Shown: positions 63,033-64,000 of the stretch, in pieces
Numbering within the stretch: position 1 is the stretch's first letter
How the letters are laid out: the number at the start of each line of letters is the position of its first letter
NCBI GenBank assembly: GCA_947579665.1
Contig: OX388352.1
Coordinates: 34,838,216 to 34,902,215 of the forward strand
Origin: Sympetrum striolatum
Taxonomy: Eukaryota; Arthropoda; Insecta; Odonata; Libellulidae
DNA length: 64,000 bases
Direction: 5' to 3'
The notes under the pieces: generated by a model
What the model was told of the DNA's origin: nothing
What the model saw: only the letters and a program-made list of their open reading frames with translations
Database searches by the model: none
Made by a program: the position numbers and the translations under genes

Positions 63033-63164
63033 ATGCTGGAAGCTAATTCGCAATGTGAGAGGAAAGAGTTGAAGGTCTTTAAAGAAATCGCATTGGGTTT
63101 AAGGGAAGTACTCGGTTACGCCAAGGTCTCTTATCTGTGGAAAAAGGGAGAGTATTGGAAGTGA
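63033..63164 (+). other. Short open frame of 43 residues, unknown
   Basis: MLEANSQCERKELKVFKEIA continues as a lysine-rich, helix-like sequence ending KKGEYWK and a stop. It has a more coding-like composition than its surroundings, but no recognised family and no linked exon. May be a transposon remnant. Confidence 0.2.
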
Positions 63165-63169
63165 AAGCA

Positions 63170-64000
63170 AAGAATTTAACCTTCGTCAAATCTCATCATT
63201 TGAATGTAAATTGTTTTGATTTTGTATGTAAATAACATTCACTTTTGGCTGTGGATGTATACAGAAGACGTACAAGGGAAACTGCAAGACATAGAAGTAT
63301 TATGGCCAGGCTAGCAGGCAATGGACGAAACTGATTTAAATAGAAGACAAGGAGGGTTGGGTCTTTCAGCTTCAATTCGGATAGTTGGATTAACTGTTAG
63401 TTTACGATTCATTAACAGAGTTAGACCCCCGTCACGAATTCTTTTTGCCTCGTATCCATATCGAAAATGAATAATGTTAGACACGATCAGCAAATAGATT
63501 ATTCAATTTTCTATTGAATTTCGATGGATCAATTGTATCTATAACTTTCAACGAGAATTTTCAAATTGAAATTCTGTTAATTTGAATCCACCTAAAAAGT
63601 TAATACAAAGCTTTCAGATATCTCGTCGAAAACATACGAAATACTGACTAGAGCATACTTATAGATTTTGATTTCAAGCGACGAAGATAAATATTGGAGG
63701 AAGAATGAATCCTAAGTCTGAAGTATGACCTGTTGTTTATTAGTGGGAAACAATGCGTATTATCCGCAGAAAACGTACTTGGCGATACTTATTAATGTTT
63801 AATAAATTCAGCCAGAATTCAAGGCGAACCAACATGAATACAACAAACATCATTCTTAATAAAAAGAAAGAAAAGTTAATCACATTGATAAGAGAATTTG
63901 AAAAACATCCGTTACGCGTCATTGTCAGTTAAAATTCTTTCAGTTCATTAATCAATTTAAATTATAAATACATATGTTTAATCATTGAAATATATAACTT
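63170..64000. other. AT-rich sequence at the right window end
   Basis: Nothing supported. Minus-strand open frames at 63311-63493 and 63740-63922 show no recognised motif. Confidence 0.35.

Noticed and set aside
63311..63493. 60-residue minus-strand open frame as a possible retroelement piece
   Set aside because: No RT, endonuclease or transposase motif can be pointed to.

Overview
This is AT-rich animal DNA with no protein-coding gene I can name. Small exons with GT/AG junctions, a non-LTR retrotransposon, Penelope-like elements (PLEs) with GIY-YIG domains and tRNA-derived SINE remnants point to an invertebrate, most likely an arthropod. The species cannot be told from the sequence.

Layout. 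From 1 to about 35.9 kb the window is a head-to-tail satellite with a 232-bp monomer, about 155 copies, entering from beyond the left edge. It has no single higher-order period: blocks of 4 to 27 monomers are duplicated in nested fashion, and some monomers are visible recombinants. From about 35.2 to 38.6 kb the monomers decay progressively, and a 5'-truncated LINE (36.35-37.63 kb) sits in that edge. From 38.9 to 44.3 kb a small unrecognised gene reads on the minus strand towards the satellite. A diverged inverted copy of its promoter and first two exons lies head-to-head at 47.15-50.4 kb, and a PLE (50.87-52.56 kb) lies where its third exon would be expected. A second PLE family (55.3-56.27 kb, minus), a decayed leucine-rich-repeat gene (56.5-57.2 kb, minus) and assorted repeat fragments follow. 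At 61.6-62.8 kb two diverged satellite monomers are joined directly to four tandem copies of a 70-nt exon-like block.

Main interpretation. At 61.9-62.1 kb (minus strand) a 70-nt exon ends in a consensus GTGAGT donor. A 72-nt intron ends in TTTTTCAG, and an in-frame terminal exon follows. That intron plus terminal exon aligns with the 232-bp satellite monomer. The exon-4 candidate of the 39-44 kb gene resembles the exon at 62 kb, and decayed monomers lie immediately downstream of it. I infer that the satellite grew from the last intron and last exon of this gene family and still lies at the 3' end of one member. This is a hypothesis from alignment by eye and needs the tests listed.

Retroelement RNA. 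Both PLE families carry hammerhead-ribozyme-like motifs at their ends. Four copies are visible and each has a different defect.
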